A stretch of 64,000 nucleotides of DNA from Bacillus sp. HF117_J1_D (GTDB lineage Bacteria; Bacillota; Bacilli; Bacillales; Bacillaceae_C). Positions 63,382 through 64,000 of the stretch are shown here, one piece after another; position 1 is the first letter of the stretch; every line of letters starts with the position of its first letter. Both the position numbers and the translations under genes were made by a program. The notes under the pieces were generated by a model that was not told the origin of the DNA, did no database searches, and worked only from the letters and a program-made list of their open reading frames with translations. Location: NCBI GenBank assembly GCA_009928435.1, contig JAABNQ010000003.1, positions 79,076-143,075 of the forward strand, read 5' to 3'.

Positions 63382-63877
63382 TTTATTATTATGACCCTTA
63401 TTTTCATTCCTAGACATAATGGGTGATGCATCCTTTGTTTTTAATCAAAATGCGCCTTGGCGTATTTGCACCCCGATTTTATCGAGCTTATGCTCAATAC
63501 ATATGCATTCATCTCACCACTTACTGAAGTGGGAGACTTCTGCTGAATGAAGTTAATTTTTGAAATGCTTGCCACAGCATTAATGCGCCATTATACCATG
63601 CAGGATTATTTCTTCCATTGCAGTACTCAGTTCTTTCAACTCTATAGGGATCGGCCCTTTCCGATCGCTGTAAACAATGGAAGAAGAAGCCATACTAATA
63701 ATGCACCCCTCACCTATATAGGAAAGAACAAGCGTACAGCGTCATAACATCCCCGCATGTTGGATTTTTATAGGAGAATCTAATTCTCTGAGATTTCTTC
63801 TGAATTTTTGCATGATCAAGCACTATTTATTTATAAAAACCGTTGAAGTTCATCTCCCACTCTTAATAAACACATGA
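63382..63877. other. Intergenic region between two Zur boxes
   Basis: About 500 bases without a supported gene. It contains the mobile-element-like repeat at 63446-63560. No small ribosomal-protein paralogue (a common Zur target) was found here. Confidence 0.45.
63446..63560. repeat. Mobile-element end-like repeat with CCACTTACTGAAGTGG hairpin
   Basis: Begins ATCAAAATGCGCCTTGGCG and contains CCACTTACTGAAGTGG (63517-63532), then GAGACTTCTGCTGAATGAAG. Such right-end hairpins are common behind tnpB in IS200/IS605-type elements of Bacillus (recalled, not searched). A shorter, decayed copy lies at 23080-23148. Confidence 0.5.
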
Positions 63878-63898
63878 AAATCGTAATCATTACGATTT
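63878..63898. promoter_or_regulatory. Second Zur box near the right edge
   Basis: Perfect 21-base palindrome with core TCGTAATCATTACGA centred at C63888. No gene is complete in the last 100 bases, so the target lies beyond the window (rightward) or is the distant COG0523 operon. Confidence 0.93.
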
Positions 63899-64000
63899 GA
63901 TTATACCATTTATTTCGATCTTGGAGTAGACCTTCCTAACGAACTCACTAGCGTTGCATGAAATTTCCATTCAAAAGTCAAGTGATTTAACTCGTGGAAT

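Noticed and set aside
63547..63747. 66-codon plus-strand frame between the Zur boxes
   Set aside because: No ribosome site, no family, and it begins inside the mobile-element-like repeat.

Overview
The window looks like chromosomal DNA of a low-GC, endospore-type Bacillaceae bacterium. The gene families and signals are those of Bacillus and relatives: BirA, Fur, Zur, CcpA, Fnr and HrcA operators, a PyrR attenuator, a glycine riboswitch, PdaC, a Bce-type module, PdxS/PdxR, a SinI-like peptide and AGGAGG ribosome sites. The genus cannot be fixed from the sequence alone. No tRNA, rRNA, CRISPR array, intact transposon, prophage or plasmid replication gene was seen.

Layout. 0-4 kb: PatA-like aminotransferase (cut by the left edge), BirA-controlled bioY, a VWA lipoprotein and a small protein phosphatase. 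4-6.1 kb: a two-gene operon for a ParM-type actin and a ribbon-helix-helix partner, preceded by a phased array of TGTATACA palindromes; together these look like a complete ParMRC segregation cassette on a chromosome. 6.6-10.1 kb: Fnr with a C-terminal cysteine cluster, then a ba3-type oxidase operon with a perfect Fnr box near -41.5. 10-18.5 kb: HPr kinase, DinB-like protein, SLC13 transporter, MOSC protein, two methyltransferases, an orphan response regulator, a 47-residue SinI-like peptide and PsiE. 18.7-24 kb: Mn-type superoxide dismutase, amino-acid:Na+ symporter with a cre site, glycine-riboswitch-controlled ACT/UPF0210 pair and a LysM-3D wall protein. 24-30.7 kb: SDR-folE, agmatinase-type ureohydrolase, htpG with a CIRCE operator, PdaC. 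31-35.6 kb: small proteins and codBA with a PyrR attenuator. 35.6-40.3 kb: Bce-like two-component system plus ABC transporter. 40.3-49 kb: TraB-family protein, small membrane proteins, a Fur-controlled siderophore ABC operon and an NSS transporter. 49-56.9 kb: pdxS/pdxR, LLM flavoprotein, PhnA-like protein, DUF4153 protein and ferredoxin-NADP reductase with a Fur box. 57-64 kb: GAF/PAS histidine kinase, PgeF paralogue and SelO meeting in a GGGGTCAGACCCC repeat array, then a Zur-box-controlled COG0523 GTPase with dCTP deaminase, and a second Zur box at the right edge.

The most interesting points are the chromosomal ParMRC-like cassette; the Zur box upstream of a COG0523 GTPase and a dCTP deaminase, which may be a zinc-sparing route to dUMP; and a dispersed palindromic repeat family that supplies the stop codons of two convergent genes.
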